64,000 nucleotides of DNA from contig JAUIAP010000007.1 in NCBI GenBank assembly GCA_030425205.1, positions 175,629 through 239,628 on the forward strand. The letters are read 5' to 3'. Source of the stretch: Anaerolineae bacterium. GTDB taxonomy: Bacteria; Chloroflexota; Anaerolineae; Promineifilales; Promineifilaceae. The position numbers were made by a program, and so were the translations under genes. Under the pieces are notes generated by a model. It was not told the origin of the DNA, did no database searches, and saw only the letters and a list, made by a program, of their open reading frames with translations. Below, in pieces: positions 20,701-27,404 of the stretch (position 1 is the first letter of the stretch; the number at the start of each line of letters is the position of its first letter).

Positions 20701-22355
20701 GCCAACTTCACGCCAACCGGTTGTGTCGGGTTGAGCGGCGCATTGTTGCCCGTGCCGTTGTATGGCACAAAATCACCCGTCGCGCTGTCCCAAACGTAGA
20801 GCGTTTCGACGTTGGGAATGGCGTTGAAGAGATCGGCCAGCGTTGTGATGTCGCTGCGGTGCAGCGGAATGGTGAGGAAGCTAATGCCGCCCGTTTCGAG
20901 CATATAGTCGATGCGTTCGACGTTGCCTGCAAAGCTGACCGTCTCTGTCCACTCCTGTGGCAGAATAAAAATCGTGTCGCCAGCCGCAATGGCGAAGTTG
21001 TCACCGCCGTCATTGCGATAGATGCTCATGACCTGTCGTTCTGGATTCCAGCGCGCCACTGCGTCAATGCCAAAGACGGTGTTGAGCAGCGATTGGGCGT
21101 CTGTGATTGGAAATGCGCCACCCGAAAATGGGACGCTGATCGGCTGCCATTTTGTGCCATCCAGCGCGTACTGCTTCACGCCAACGGGTGCGGTCGGCTC
21201 CGAAACGTCGCCACAGCTGTTGCGACCCGCAACGACATACGTCCACTCGACTTCCGTCATCGTCTCCGTTTCATAGAAGCTCGCATGACCCGCGTCCAGC
21301 GTGACGTGTGGGGGCTGGGTTGTGTCGGGATAGGCGACATTTGTGCCGCGCCAGATGAGATAGCCCGCATCATTGGCGGGATTGTCGTCCCAGTGCATAT
21401 AAGCACCCGCGCTCATTTCGATGGTGAAGTTCGCGGGACGGGTCGGCGTTTGACAGTCGGCAGCGTGGATTTTCGGCCGAAATCCAAACCCCATACCCAC
21501 AACCAAAAACAGACCCAAAAACCAGCGTAAGGACAAGGCTGAATGCCAATTCTTGCCACGCCGCAACGGTCGCCGCGGACGGACAAGCTGAAACAGCGCG
21601 TTATGGCTGAAATGGCGTTGCGCGCCGCGCAGCCTAACCCATATGCTAAGGGTTGTTAAGGCCAAAAATGCGGCGATGGCTAGTAATGACAGATAGGTAG
21701 ACGTGATTGTGTTGCTGTAGAGATTGATGGCGGTGGGGACAGATTCGGCCGATAAAACCAGCAGCGGCGCGGCAAACCCTTCGCGGCTCGCAAACGCAAC
21801 CATGCCCGCTAAATCTCCGTTTGTCACACCATCCAGCCGCACCAAAAGCGACACATGACCGTCGCCTGTGCGCTGTGCTTCGATGTGCTGGCTTAATGCT
21901 GACGCGCTGTCTATTGTGCCGAGTTCGATCTCCCCAAAATCATCCCCGTCAATCGCCAGCGTCGCCAGTGGTGTTGCAGCGGCGGCAATTTTGGGCGCGT
22001 TAAGATAGTTGATCGAACCCTGCGCCCATTGGTCAGCCTCAATCGCATAAACCGCCAATGTCGCGCTGTCCGCTTGCAGCAAATTCTGCCCCAAATTCAA
22101 ACGCAACGCCGCACGATTGACCGTATCCGCACCGCTGACATCAAATTGCAAAATCGCCTGGGTTGTCGGCTGGAAGGTTGAAAGAAAGTTGCTATAGCCA
22201 ACCGACAGCTGCGCGTCATCAGCGACTTGTGTCGGATTGGCATAGTCGAGCGTTGCATCTTGGCTGGCGGCAATCGTGTCGCTCGCCGCAACGGCGCCAA
22301 CAAGCCAGAGACATAAGATCAATAATGTTGAAAGTTGAAGTAGACGTTTTGTCAT
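14796..22355 (-). CDS. Giant modular surface protein with fibronectin-like repeats
   Basis: 2519 residues from the ATG at 22355, chosen for its AAGGAG site 7 bases upstream. Signal peptide 1-24. Residues 25-205 resemble a DNRLRE/CBM96-type domain (ATLDYANPTQ, AILQFDVSG). A hydrophobic helix lies at about 217-238 and another at about 273-298 ending HAADC, so a second signal-peptide-like segment sits inside the protein. Then come several fibronectin-III-like modules (FRVEAG, YRVQVRDDAGNWSAPS), with the pentapeptide VEWTY repeated six times (near 369, 608, 685, 716, 900, 1549), and a long C-terminal region of unrecognised sequence ending with a Trp/Cys-rich stretch. No enzyme motif recognised. 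Probably exported and anchored; role may be adhesion or sheath formation. It is convergent with the kinase block. Confidence 0.8.
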   Translation of the reverse strand: MTKRLLQLSTLLILCLWLVGAVAASDTIAASQDATLDYANPTQVADDAQLSVGYSNFLSTFQPTTQAILQFDVSGADTVNRAALRLNLGQNLLQADSATLAVYAIEADQWAQGSINYLNAPKIAAAATPLATLAIDGDDFGEIELGTIDSASALSQHIEAQRTGDGHVSLLVRLDGVTNGDLAGMVAFASREGFAAPLLVLSAESVPTAINLYSNTITSTYLSLLAIAAFLALTTLSIWVRLRGAQRHFSHNALFQLVRPRRPLRRGKNWHSALSLRWFLGLFLVVGMGFGFRPKIHAADCQTPTRPANFTIEMSAGAYMHWDDNPANDAGYLIWRGTNVAYPDTTQPPHVTLDAGHASFYETETMTEVEWTYVVAGRNSCGDVSEPTAPVGVKQYALDGTKWQPISVPFSGGAFPITDAQSLLNTVFGIDAVARWNPERQVMSIYRNDGGDNFAIAAGDTIFILPQEWTETVSFAGNVERIDYMLETGGISFLTIPLHRSDITTLADLFNAIPNVETLYVWDSATGDFVPYNGTGNNAPLNPTQPVGVKLAAQADREIQQWPGDAAQLVWSERDNQQGKRDIYLRWYDGTLDVANKYSVYRRALTEVEWTYIGGTEFVKDAGTFEALVSADLRTALAKDMGVAVADLYTFLAANLDLAQLHADQHPELALALGMAFFDDNIDFVEWTYKVEVERGGGSAELLQQSCVPTPPTARVEWTYTPLDPQENNIADVPADLGVAPSARPLDAAERTDWDKAQQFRQMDGRVYLDWNGAKLPDPSLAPTPTCPTNGDIQIAGYHVYRRHALTGNAWELANTTSSGGTPILARISSDDFQFEDAVHAIYGDAAYDKWDYKVCAVDYLGQEVVCEEALEIWVRELDSPSAVANLTAMMNDDHSQLSVEWTYSDPDEVHTPVEFVVSRATSHTATEWEDYPATSSSAITIDKTDDEGVTYWYRVQVRDDAGNWSAPSAPVHATFYPRSAPPFAPELDNADCVTNTMPLQLDGLDERIVQVAMYRGFSADGPFQIIDRFRVEAGSVLIEEDVTPPSSVIAWYMLEAFDAHGNPSAPQFYCAGLPGANPQPQPPLDIIWPQTKADNPQVVAEGDLPDDLTVTLFVPGQDGETSIDVQLDANGEFVWSESVEDALESGGSVRVEITQADVLGNPSEVAQFGPYYADQPIDGEYVQWNALDLGAAFSAEWDNTAATPTAHIRIADKYACEDCTAFPYLALYRRVLGGRWQQVNRPIPANETVDVDGIWRLTDTHDLSPQQTYQYKVSLLSPVTFEPLGTAATLTLPARDAAQTLVLGEIAPVAAPNCGNMNPISPAAASLRDSIIFPEGDILISSYYQIDGSCQQVAPDLAHAYGEGTLNYGGETFAVQFYDVHIKETNGTLLGGRIVVETGNYVSADYPLARFPKVEIDSNGVFAQLDAILPDTIMLVDSNDTTKRYDQVSARVQLGNNWAHSDVIVTSYRVLDENLPWHFMADAFALNGAEIKLPDGTLTSYRFESAEFDDTPFDKMIGNNLGFAEPAYGTVDVRFDADGAQGLIQTEVEWTYMTAQPAAFMVTFGGAALTLADGQISSGSLTNATSRILYHEDRPIQYSLRRLELDHPPSLTHSEAVVPVHSEDGLRSHFIAPENLTFAVGENGRLFSPVANHSTRWGSFDTSTLNGHLFIAPAIIENNIDPHRNGWKPLYAGDTRYEPGLNLHRTLNVDDSQSVQYSCFTGDPFDASLQLYVRRGGVSGSLAFSNAENNVRLLHDFPTQVKRFQALFRESDILHGDMGLDVQLPYPSDFTIPANMNDFSPREGCPAAGTPDNDGKVQHDYWDLDQQITHLAFINTDPILYGGGGRSADMPTMLLELQGVIDMPQISSVADPATFLKIGGRSHWFPTGDVGNIDIFTGNLADELLDVPEVRVNGMYHLLTDLLPTRYFGPDGKPDLAGLVLDNILSETELTTDALQQCSLTQVVGCGIMILDGHSAVDMFGELEDEILDEVDAWFPQGSSPVAFYRENEQDIQAFINDPNIAWEWANGSEYNEWGIPVKMMANPDGAVVAGVLADLNLVDVVRGDFGFVITMLWDNDALVEEVGIYSGYAASQGVLRALSHYFKHDTQFPAWTPELEAAMQGWAEQFGYAIGDEGDDDPVDLAKEKWGSWGQRRFVEVFSVMESKVRGLNGSDKYGVASLQTGDVLDDLGVTMATNLGATTIIPFGEGKVLQDLYFGTKLKIDGEGEQPFVDARWIKLEYDKDGEFRIFGDDVETALSEELVVSADLALLIAWADGNERIEGGVILQNFETGDVEFRELGGAFGVGRYQGDLLLYIGVKGEGRWDEYVLGGSFLVGNLYDSPVLRHAGFDEAISKLTAGDQPLPFFGFYLNVYGEFPLYDSGVLRANGVGELTLWYYEATPHDIWGGQLEASVYATLAEIISGRGTLNMVFEKLANGVESSDVGWQSIRQTCESADGCTAFSGTFWVAAGAGWCEPSKWTRWERRWWRDSWCYQVGAIVGLSYLDTAGWEADYDVDWE

Positions 22356-22420
22356 CGTGAATCTCCTTGCATGTGAATTTGATTGCACGATAAACGGGGA
22401 GCGTTAAGAGATCGTCTAGA

Positions 22421-22473
22421 AGCGCGGTCGCCTCGCCCGCCGCAATGCAAAACGCGGGCGAGGCGACCGCGCT
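22421..22473. repeat. REP-like hairpin, copy 1
   Basis: Perfect 20-base inverted arms (22421-22440 and 22454-22473) whose core is GCGCGGTCGCCTCGCCC, separated by 13 bases. Related copies lie at 54245-54302 and 55391-55444. It sits in the divergent gap between the giant protein and the potassium-regulator operon, where it could also affect upstream transcription. Confidence 0.75.
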
Positions 22474-22514
22474 CCGATGAGTAAAAGTAGGTCAACAATA
22501 GCGTGTGACCCACT

Positions 22515-22580
22515 CTTGATACAATCTTGATGCACTGCCGTCAGCTCTTGTCACTCTCTTAATACCATCATCTCTATAAT
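22515..22580 (+). promoter_or_regulatory. Four-box operator and promoter of the potassium regulator operon
   Basis: Hexamers CTTGAT (22515), CTTGAT (22526), CTTGTC (22547) and CTTAAT (22558), each preceded by T, are spaced 11, 21 and 11 bases, that is on one face of the helix. A TATAAT at 22575-22580 follows the last box by 17 bases; no good -35 is present, suggesting activator dependence. The same array with the same distance to a -10 lies upstream of the KimA-like gene. Likely ligand: the OmpR/KdpE-type regulator encoded at 22829-23515. TATAAT is only 6 bases from the ATG at 22587, so the transcript may be leaderless. Confidence 0.7.
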
Positions 22581-22586
22581 GAAGTT

Positions 22587-22823
22587 ATGATGAACACACC
22601 CAGAGATAACACAAACTTCCTTCTCGCGCTCGTTGCGGGTGCCATCCCGACGCTGCTGCTTCTGTCGTCGTCAATGCACCTTGCTAGCGCTGTGACTGTT
22701 CTAATTGTGGTCGTTTTAGGTTTAATACTTGGCGCAATCGCACTATGGGCTTATGCTAACAGAGAGGCGAACGGCTCAGAATGGTGGCAAGATGATGATG
22801 CGTCAGGTTGGCGCGGTTATTAA
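22587..22823 (+). CDS. Small two-helix membrane protein
   Basis: 78 residues with two predicted transmembrane helices (FLLALVAGAIPTLLLL and TVLIVVVLGLILGAIALWAY) and an acidic, Trp-rich tail (WWQDDDASGW). No family recognised. It is the first gene of the operon with the response regulator, whose ATG lies 5 bases after this stop, and it is preceded by the four-box operator. Possibly a modulator of the sensor or transporter; this is inferred from position only. Start could be either of two adjacent ATGs. Confidence 0.65.
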   Translation: MMNTPRDNTNFLLALVAGAIPTLLLLSSSMHLASAVTVLIVVVLGLILGAIALWAYANREANGSEWWQDDDASGWRGY

Positions 22824-22828
22824 ATTTT

Positions 22829-23515
22829 ATGCAAAAGACGCGCGTGCTGATTGTTGATGATGAATATGCCATACGGCGGTTTTTACGCACCGCGCTGGAT
22901 GCGCACAGCTATGAGGTGCATGAAACGGCGACGGGTGAAGATGCCATCATTCAAACGATCAATATCCGCCCCGACCTAATCATTTTAGATTTGGGCTTGC
23001 CCGGCATTGACGGTATCGAGGTCACAAAGCGGCTGCGCGAATGGACGCAAACGCCCATCATAATCCTCTCCGTTCAAGATCAAGATAACGACAAGATTAC
23101 CGCGCTCGATGCGGGGGCGGACGACTATTTGACCAAGCCATTTAGCGTTGGCGAGTTGACGGCACGACTGCGCGTTGCGATGCGCCATGTCCATCACGAA
23201 GAGCCTGAACATCTCTTTGTAAGCGGCAAGCTGCGGGTCGATTTGGCGGCGCGGATCGTCACCTATGCGGGCAATGAGATTCAGCTTACGCCCACTGAGT
23301 ATGACTTGCTCAAAGTGTTGATTCAACATGCTGGGCGCGTGCTGACCCATCAACAACTGCTCAAAGAGGTGCGCGGGACAGGTTATCAAACAGAAACCCA
23401 CTTACTGCGCGTCCATATGAGCAACCTGCGGCGCAAAATCGAGGTTGATACCTCCAACCCACAATATATTTTGACGGAATCGGGCGTAGGCTATCGTCTG
23501 ATGGTTGATGCTTAG
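22829..23515 (+). CDS. KdpE-like OmpR-family response regulator
   Basis: 228 residues from the ATG at 22829 (a TTG 21 bases upstream is in frame but overlaps the previous gene). Receiver domain with acidic pocket VDDE, phosphoacceptor Asp54 in LDLGLPGIDG and LTKPF lysine. C-terminal winged helix 130-228 with LTPTEYDLLKVL, HQQLLKEV and HLLRVHMSNLRRKI, typical of KdpE. It ends tail-to-tail with the sensor kinase gene, the two stops overlapping by 4 bases. Expected to be phosphorylated by that kinase and to bind the CTTGAY arrays at 22515 and 25108. No kdpFABC genes are nearby. Confidence 0.9.
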   Translation: MQKTRVLIVDDEYAIRRFLRTALDAHSYEVHETATGEDAIIQTINIRPDLIILDLGLPGIDGIEVTKRLREWTQTPIIILSVQDQDNDKITALDAGADDYLTKPFSVGELTARLRVAMRHVHHEEPEHLFVSGKLRVDLAARIVTYAGNEIQLTPTEYDLLKVLIQHAGRVLTHQQLLKEVRGTGYQTETHLLRVHMSNLRRKIEVDTSNPQYILTESGVGYRLMVDA

Positions 23516-25053
23516 ACTGTTTCTAGCTGGGCAATGGGCAGGGCAATCGAGAAGATCGCGCCGCCATTCGGCCGATTTTCCGCCCAAATCCGCCCCCCAT
23601 GCGCCTCCACAATCCCCTTGGCAATTGACAACCCTAGCCCCGATCCCGCCACCCCTTTGGCATTTAGGCGAAAGAACTTGGTGAAGATGTGGTCTAACTC
23701 CGCATCGGGCATTCCCTGCCCGCGATCTTTGACGGCAATCACGACCGTCTCGCCATCTTGACACGCCTCAATTTCAATCGGTTCACTATCAGGCGAATAT
23801 TTCACTGCATTCCCAACAAGGTTGATCAGCGTCTGTCCCAGCAGCGAAAAGTCAATTGAAATGGGTGGCAAACTGGCGGGAATGGTCAGTTTGACCTCAC
23901 GCCCCTGAAGCTGGTTGGGGATTTGCGCCAGTGTTGTACCGACAAAATCTCGCACATCGTGCGGCTGACACAATACCTTCATCACGCCTGATTCCAAGCG
24001 TGTCATGTCGAGCAGATTGCCAACCAGTCGATTGAGTCGTAACGCCTCCTCCCATGCGTTTTGGGTGAGGTCGTGCTGCGCCGCTGCGGAAAGCAGGTCG
24101 GCATCATGCAGCAGGCTGCTCAACGCCCCGGTAATCACAGCAAGCGGCGTGCGGAGATCGTGGGAGATGGCGTTGAGGAGGGTCGTTTGCAGTTTTTCTG
24201 TCTCTTCGAGCAGATGGGCTTGTCGCGCCTTTTCAGCGAGGCGTGCCTTTTCAAGCGTCAAGGCGACCTGACTCGCTAATGTGGTCAAGAAGCGACGTTG
24301 TTCGGGGGAGAGTGTTGAATAATCGGCCGAACTAAAATCAATCGCCAGCACCCCAACCGTCTGCCCCGATGTCCGTAGGGGCAAATAGTATTGCCGCGCA
24401 TCGCTCTGTGAGTCTGTATAGCGTTCCGTCGGCTGCCCCGTCTGGAAGACTTGATCGGCCGATGTTTCGTCGTCCGCATCTGCCGCCATAAATCCCGACG
24501 TTTGCGCCTCAATTTGCACCTGCCCCCCCTCCTCCACTGGCAAATACAATGCGGTCGGGCTGGAGAGCGTCTCCTGAAAATGGGTTACGGTCGTTTGCGC
24601 GATGGTGGCGCGATCAGAGACCAACGCTAACTTCTGGCTCAACGCAAACAATGCCTCCGTTTGCGCCTCACGTCGGCTAATCGCCCGCGCCTGTTCCCGC
24701 GTGCTGGCCGACAACGTGCTAATCACAATTCCGACAGCCAGCAAGCCGATAAACGTCAGCAGATATTCCGCGTCGGTGACGTGAAAGGTGTAATAGGTTG
24801 GGACAAAAATAAAGTCGAACGCGATCACGCTCAGCACGGCCGTCACGATGGCGGGTCGTCTTTCCAACCAGACGGCCGCAAAGACTGTGACAACGAGATA
24901 GAGCATGACGATGTTGGTTGGATCAATCAGGGAACGCAGCGGAAACCCAATTGCAGTTGTCAGCAAGACGATAGCCACAATCAGCAAGTAGGTCCGCCAC
25001 GATGTGGCGTGTTGTAGAGGGGGATTTTTCGGCCGAATCATCATATCGCTCAC
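23512..25053 (-). CDS. KdpD-like sensor histidine kinase lacking the N-terminal KdpD/USP region
   Basis: 513 residues. Four membrane helices near the start (DUF4118-type: YLLIVAIVLLTTAIGF to LLTFIGLLAVGIVIS), a GAF-like domain (about 150-270), the dimerisation helix with His about 298 in SHDLRTPLAVITG, and an ATPase domain with NLVGNAVKYS, DRGQGMP and GSGLGLSIAKGIVEAHGG. It corresponds to the C-terminal half of KdpD; the usual cytoplasmic KdpD and UspA domains (about 370 residues) are absent. Such short forms occur in several phyla. The gene is convergent with its probable partner regulator and divergent from the K+ importer, so the operator at 25108-25156 could control both directions. Confidence 0.88.
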   Translation of the reverse strand: MSDMMIRPKNPPLQHATSWRTYLLIVAIVLLTTAIGFPLRSLIDPTNIVMLYLVVTVFAAVWLERRPAIVTAVLSVIAFDFIFVPTYYTFHVTDAEYLLTFIGLLAVGIVISTLSASTREQARAISRREAQTEALFALSQKLALVSDRATIAQTTVTHFQETLSSPTALYLPVEEGGQVQIEAQTSGFMAADADDETSADQVFQTGQPTERYTDSQSDARQYYLPLRTSGQTVGVLAIDFSSADYSTLSPEQRRFLTTLASQVALTLEKARLAEKARQAHLLEETEKLQTTLLNAISHDLRTPLAVITGALSSLLHDADLLSAAAQHDLTQNAWEEALRLNRLVGNLLDMTRLESGVMKVLCQPHDVRDFVGTTLAQIPNQLQGREVKLTIPASLPPISIDFSLLGQTLINLVGNAVKYSPDSEPIEIEACQDGETVVIAVKDRGQGMPDAELDHIFTKFFRLNAKGVAGSGLGLSIAKGIVEAHGGRIWAENRPNGGAIFSIALPIAQLETV

Positions 25054-25107
25054 AGTTGCAGTTAGGAATCAGTTGATTCTAACAAGAAAACGCCGTCTTT
25101 ATGCCAT

Positions 25108-25173
25108 CTTGACCTTTTCTTGACACGCCCCAATCCGTTCTTGACCCTTTCTTGACGCACATTTCGCTATGCT
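25108..25173 (+). promoter_or_regulatory. Four-box operator and promoter of the KimA-like gene
   Basis: Four perfect CTTGAC boxes start at 25108, 25119, 25140 and 25151, each preceded by T: the same 11/21/11 spacing as at 22515-22563. A -10-like TATGCT at 25168-25173 lies 17 bases after the start of the last box, again as in the other promoter. No consensus -35 at 17 bases from it, consistent with an activated promoter. The following 100-base leader is AT-rich; no c-di-AMP (ydaO) riboswitch fold was recognised. Confidence 0.75.
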
Positions 25174-25280
25174 CATAAACGGACTTTTGAACAATCAAAT
25201 GACCATTTCAAAATAAAAATAAATAAATATTTGTTTGTGAATCATTCGCAAACTCACAAACTAGATTGGAGTTTCTTTCG

Positions 25281-27209
25281 ATGGCTGTGTCTGAACTAAA
25301 AAGAACCTTGATTGGAAAACCATTTCCAACAAGTCAGGAAATTCACGAGCGACTCGACAAAGTGCGCGCGCTCGCCGTTTTTGCATCTGACCCGATCAGC
25401 AGCAACGCCTACGCGACGGAGGCGATTATGAGCGTCCTGATCGTGCTGGGCAGCGGTGCGTTGTCGCTGACGTTGCCGCTGGCAATGGGGGTCGCGTTAC
25501 TCGTTTTGATGGTTGTCTTTAGCTACATCCAAACGATTCTGCACTACCCTGACGGTGGTGGCGCATATACGGTTGCCAAGGACAATTTAGGCAAATATCC
25601 GTCGCTCTTGGCCGGCGCGGCGTTGCTGATCGACTATGTGCTGACCGTCTCTGTCTCGGTGGCCGCTGGCGTGCGGGCGGTCACATCGGCCATTCCCGCA
25701 GCCTACAGCCACCGCGTGCTGATCGCGCTGCTGGCGATTGCGCTAATCACGTGGGTCAACTTGCGCGGCGTGCGTGAAAGCGGCACCGTTTTTGCGCTGC
25801 CGACCTATGCGTTTGTGACGGGCGTGCTGTTAACCATCGCCATCGGCTTATTGCGCTATGCGGGGCTATTTGGCCTCGCACCGCTGCCGACATTTGCGGA
25901 GAGCGTTCCTGCGACGAACTCAATTATGGGCGTCGCCTACGTTTGGCTGCTGCTACGCGCATTTGCAGGCGGCTGCACCGCGCTAACGGGCATCGAGGCG
26001 ATCAGCAACGGGGTCAAGGCGTTTAAGGCACCAGAGGCGAAAAACGCCGCCCTGACGATGGTAGCGATGGGCGTGATTGCGATGTCGCTATTTGTCGGCA
26101 TCACGTTTTTATCGACGCGCATGCACCTCGTCCCCACCGAGCATGGCGAAAGCATTTTGTCGCAGATGACGCGCCAAATCGCGGGATCGGGCATCCTCTA
26201 CTACTGGGTGCAGACATTTACCGCGCTCATTTTGTTCTTGGCCGCCAACACGGGGTATCAAGATTTCCCGCGCCTCAGTTCCTTCCTTGCCAATGATGGC
26301 TTCCTGCCGCGCTGGATGCAAAATCGGGGGGATCGCTTGGTGTTTAGCTCGGGCATCGTCGTGCTGGCAATCATCTCGGCCCTGATCGTGATTCTCTTTC
26401 AGGCAGATGAAATTGCGATGTTGCCACTCTATGCACTGGGCGTTATGTTGAGTTTTACGTTGTCACAATCGGGGATGGCGCGTTTGATGGGGAAAATTGG
26501 CAAATTGCAGGTGGGAGAATCGGCCGAAACCGCCAACACAAAAATCCACTACGAAAAGAACTGGCGTTGGAAACAAGCCCTCAATATCGTCGGTGCGATC
26601 ACAACAGGCGTCGTCTTCATCATCCTCATGGCAACCAAATTTGTCGATGGCGCATGGATCGTCGTGCTGGCAATTCCGCTCTTTGTGCTGCTTTTTGATC
26701 GGATCAATAAACATTACAAGATGGTCGGACAAACGCTCAGCACCAATCAGTTTGTTGAAGATGATCTTGTCGATGTCGCCAATGTCGTCATTGTGCCGGT
26801 CGCCGACATCCATCGCGGCACGCTTCGCGCCTTGCAATATGCCAAGCGGATCGCCAGCGACGTGCGCGCCGTCTGCATCGCCACCACCCCCACCATCCAT
26901 CAGCGCATCGAGGCGCGTTGGGCAGAATTTCCCAAGCTGACCGCAGACGTCAAGCTGGTCATCATCGACTATGATTACCGCGATATTCTGACGCCGCTCG
27001 TCGATTATGTCGAAACAGTCAATCACGATGAGTTTCCCAACCGATTGATCACGGTCGTCATTCCTGAATTTGTGGCAACCGACAGAATCTACGACGTGCT
27101 GCACAACCAAACCGCCAATCTAATGCGTCGCCGCCTGCGGGTGGAACACGAAAATGTCATCGTCATTGATGTGCCATACCATATTCCAAGCGCAAAACAG
27201 GACGTGTGA
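25281..27209 (+). CDS. KimA-like APC-superfamily potassium importer
   Basis: 642 residues from ATG 25281 (GGAG at 25268; an in-frame TTG at 25266 is less likely). Twelve or so membrane helices (about 45-480) starting with the family signature ALAVFASDPISSNAYATE, then LHYPDGGGAYTVAK and GCTALTGIEAISNGV. The soluble C-terminal part (about 495-647) resembles a universal-stress-type domain. This matches Bacillus KimA (YdaO), a high-affinity H+/K+ symporter, closely in architecture; generic amino-acid permease is the alternative. Control by a KdpDE-like pair through the operator at 25108 strengthens the potassium assignment. Followed by a ClC gene. Confidence 0.85.
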   Translation: MAVSELKRTLIGKPFPTSQEIHERLDKVRALAVFASDPISSNAYATEAIMSVLIVLGSGALSLTLPLAMGVALLVLMVVFSYIQTILHYPDGGGAYTVAKDNLGKYPSLLAGAALLIDYVLTVSVSVAAGVRAVTSAIPAAYSHRVLIALLAIALITWVNLRGVRESGTVFALPTYAFVTGVLLTIAIGLLRYAGLFGLAPLPTFAESVPATNSIMGVAYVWLLLRAFAGGCTALTGIEAISNGVKAFKAPEAKNAALTMVAMGVIAMSLFVGITFLSTRMHLVPTEHGESILSQMTRQIAGSGILYYWVQTFTALILFLAANTGYQDFPRLSSFLANDGFLPRWMQNRGDRLVFSSGIVVLAIISALIVILFQADEIAMLPLYALGVMLSFTLSQSGMARLMGKIGKLQVGESAETANTKIHYEKNWRWKQALNIVGAITTGVVFIILMATKFVDGAWIVVLAIPLFVLLFDRINKHYKMVGQTLSTNQFVEDDLVDVANVVIVPVADIHRGTLRALQYAKRIASDVRAVCIATTPTIHQRIEARWAEFPKLTADVKLVIIDYDYRDILTPLVDYVETVNHDEFPNRLITVVIPEFVATDRIYDVLHNQTANLMRRRLRVEHENVIVIDVPYHIPSAKQDV

Positions 27210-27404
27210 CCTAATCTAGCAGTGGCGCATGGCAAGCCGGTGTTTTGTTAAGCAAGAACGCTCGCCTTCCATCCGCCACTTCTCACCCACCCTTTGACCA
27301 ACTATTTAAGGAATCGAGATTCAATAAATGTCGCGCCGATCTCTCCTGCGCAGACAGGAATCTATTTTTGAGATAGGACAATTATCTAACTCTCGTCCCC
27401 AAGC

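Noticed and set aside
23512..23515. Frameshift joining regulator and kinase into a hybrid protein
   Set aside because: The two genes are on opposite strands and each is complete; this is only a convergent overlap of stops.
25157..25280. c-di-AMP (ydaO) riboswitch before the KimA-like gene
   Set aside because: The leader is about 100 bases, AT-rich and lacks the conserved core and paired elements; control by the four-box operator is better supported.
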